In this document: positions 5,619 to 7,095 of the stretch, in pieces
Position numbering within the stretch: the stretch's first letter is position 1
Layout of the letters: every line of letters begins with the position of its first letter
NCBI GenBank assembly: GCA_947643945.1
Contig: CANRXN010000051.1
Coordinates: 1-7,095 of the forward strand
Origin: an uncultured Clostridium sp.
GTDB taxonomy: Bacteria; Bacillota; Clostridia; TANB77; CAG-508
DNA: 7,095 nucleotides
Reading direction: 5' to 3'
Program-made: the position numbers and the translations under genes
Notes under the pieces: generated by a model
The model's input: the letters and a program-made list of their open reading frames with translations, nothing else
Databases searched by the model: none
What the model was told of the DNA's origin: nothing

Positions 5619-7095
5619 ATGGAAGAAAATATACAAAAAGGCTTAAGTAGCCAAGAAGTAAAAAAAAGACAAGAAGAAGGAAAAGTAAATTACGAGACAT
5701 CCGTGCCAACTAAAACCATCAAAAAAATATTATATGACAATTTTTTCACCCTATTTAACCTAATCAACCTAATATTAGGAGTTGCCATCTTTATGGTAGG
5801 CTCCTATAAAAATATGCTATTTTTAGGAATTATCATTTTAAACACAGCCATAAGCACAATACAAGAAATCCATTCCAAAAAAATCGTAGACAAACTTGCT
5901 ATCATGGCAAGCAACAAAATAAAAGTCATTCGCGATGGAAAAAAGCAAGAAATTTCAATCTATGAACTAGTATTAGATGATATAGTAGAACTAAACACAG
6001 GTAATCAGATTCCAACAGATAGCATTATTTTAGAAGGAAAATTACAAGTAAATGAAGCTTTCCTAACAGGAGAGCCAGATACCATTTATAAAAAGCAAGG
6101 AGATACTTTGCTTTCTGGAAGTTTTATTGTTAGTGGAAAAGGAATTGCAAAAATAACTAGCATTGGAGAAGATAACTATACTGCTAAAATTTCAAGTGGA
6201 GCAAAATACATAAAGAAAATAAATTCACAAATTATGACTTCCTTAAATAAAATTATTAAATTTTTAAGTATTGCGATTATTCCCATTGGTATAGCTCTAT
6301 TTTATACCCAATTACAAGTAAATGACATTACCTTCCAAGAAGCAGTTATAAAAAGTGTAGCAGGAATCATTGGTATGATACCAGAAGGTTTAGTACTGCT
6401 TACTAGTACTGTTCTAGCAGTAAGTGTTATAAGACTTTCAAAACAAAAAGTACTAGTCCAAGAACTCTATTGTATTGAAACCCTAGCAAGAGTAGACACC
6501 TTATGTCTAGATAAAACAGGAACTTTAACCGAAGGCATTATGGAAGTAAAAGACTTTATTGCTCTTAAGCAAGAAAAAAGAGAAATGGCAAATGTATTAG
6601 CTAATATTGCCAAAAATTCACCAGACGAAAATGCTACCATGGAAGCAATTAGAAACTATTTTACCAAAATAGAAAAGAAATGGAAGGCAAGCCAAAAAAT
6701 AGCCTTTTCCTCTCAAACCAAATGGTCAGCCATTGGCTTTGAAGAAAAGGGAACCTATTTATTAGGAGCACCCGAAATCGTATTAAAAAAGGACTTTAAT
6801 ACCTATCAAAAAGACATCGAAAAATACGCCAAAGACTATAGAGTCTTGGTGGTAGCCCACACCAAAGAAGAAGTAAAAGAAAATCAACTACCAGAAAAAC
6901 TAGAATTAATTGGCTATCTTTGTATCCTAGATAAAATTAGAAAAGAAGCTAAAAACACCCTAAAGTATTTTGAAAAACAAGGAGTAGATATTAAAATTAT
7001 TTCAGGGGATAACCCACTTACTGTTTCTAAAATTGGAAAACAAGTAGGCTTAAAAAACTATGATAGTTATATCGATATGAGTACCATAGAAGAGG
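5619..7095 (+). CDS. Cation-transporting P-type ATPase (CtpE-like), N-terminal part
   Basis: This is an HAD-type P-type ATPase, an ion pump of the cytoplasmic membrane; the window ends after 492 codons, roughly 60 percent of a typical protein. AAGGAG (5608-5613) sits 5 nt before the ATG. Seen in order: a short N-terminus without metal-binding domains, two membrane segments at about 42-82, the actuator domain with LTGEPD at 149-154, membrane segments at about 212-230 and 242-270 with IPEGL at 254-258, the phosphorylation site DKTGTLTEG with Asp298, LLGAPE in the nucleotide-binding domain, and SGDNPLTVSK with Asp464 in the hinge. TGEP replaces the usual TGES, but the catalytic glutamate is kept. 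No CPC motif is present, so a heavy-metal pump is unlikely. The pattern resembles the CtpE group, in which a mycobacterial member is linked to calcium; the ion here is not known. The frame is intact and contains no CGG in any phase. Confidence 0.9.
   Translation, partial: MEENIQKGLSSQEVKKRQEEGKVNYETSVPTKTIKKILYDNFFTLFNLINLILGVAIFMVGSYKNMLFLGIIILNTAISTIQEIHSKKIVDKLAIMASNKIKVIRDGKKQEISIYELVLDDIVELNTGNQIPTDSIILEGKLQVNEAFLTGEPDTIYKKQGDTLLSGSFIVSGKGIAKITSIGEDNYTAKISSGAKYIKKINSQIMTSLNKIIKFLSIAIIPIGIALFYTQLQVNDITFQEAVIKSVAGIIGMIPEGLVLLTSTVLAVSVIRLSKQKVLVQELYCIETLARVDTLCLDKTGTLTEGIMEVKDFIALKQEKREMANVLANIAKNSPDENATMEAIRNYFTKIEKKWKASQKIAFSSQTKWSAIGFEEKGTYLLGAPEIVLKKDFNTYQKDIEKYAKDYRVLVVAHTKEEVKENQLPEKLELIGYLCILDKIRKEAKNTLKYFEKQGVDIKIISGDNPLTVSKIGKQVGLKNYDSYIDMSTIEE

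Noticed and set aside
2..7095. CGG reassigned to another single amino acid
   Set aside because: A simple three-base reassignment would not change the frame. At all six sites the frame must move by one base.

Overview
The window is a low-GC (roughly one-third G+C), all-plus-strand stretch from a bacterium, most likely an uncultured gut-type clostridial Bacillota. The reasons are AT-rich codons, AGA as the main arginine codon, strong AAGGAG-type ribosome binding sites, a perfect sigma-A promoter, and a MurE carrying the DNPR motif of meso-diaminopimelate peptidoglycan. It covers part of the division and cell wall (dcw) cluster, then a sensor kinase, then a P-type ATPase.

Layout: the 3' end of murE (2-550); a 111-nt gap with a small inverted repeat; mraY (662-1642); ftsW (1703-2839); a 104-nt perfect palindromic repeat element (2844-2947); murG (2965-4091); a membrane histidine kinase of the WalK/PhoR type (4106-5534); a consensus promoter (5557-5585); and the first 492 codons of a cation-type P-type ATPase (5619 to the window end). 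MurE, MraY, FtsW and MurG act in one pathway: UDP-MurNAc-tripeptide, then lipid I, then lipid II, then glycan polymerisation at the septum. murF and murD, which commonly lie between these genes, are absent here.

The most striking signal is in the reading frames. ftsW, murG and the kinase gene are each broken by single-base +1 shifts: three in ftsW, two in murG, one in the kinase. All six have the same form. An extra C stands directly before an in-frame glycine codon, giving CGGA five times and CGGT once, so the ribosome meets an in-frame CGG codon exactly where the frame must change. Skipping the C, or reading CGGN as one four-base glycine codon, restores full-length proteins of normal size with family-conserved motifs across every junction. 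CGG is never used as an ordinary arginine codon in the window. CGA (9 times), CGC (2) and CGT (1) are. Sixteen CGG triplets that fall out of frame within the genes cause no shift, and there are no other indels.

My reading is that CGG is unassigned in this organism, probably through loss of tRNA-Arg(CCG), and that CGGN is a tolerated or programmed +1 frameshift site decoded as glycine. I know a similar situation from Perkinsus mitochondria (AGGY and CCCCU) but not from a bacterium. A systematic assembly or base-calling artefact is the main competing explanation and cannot be excluded from one window.
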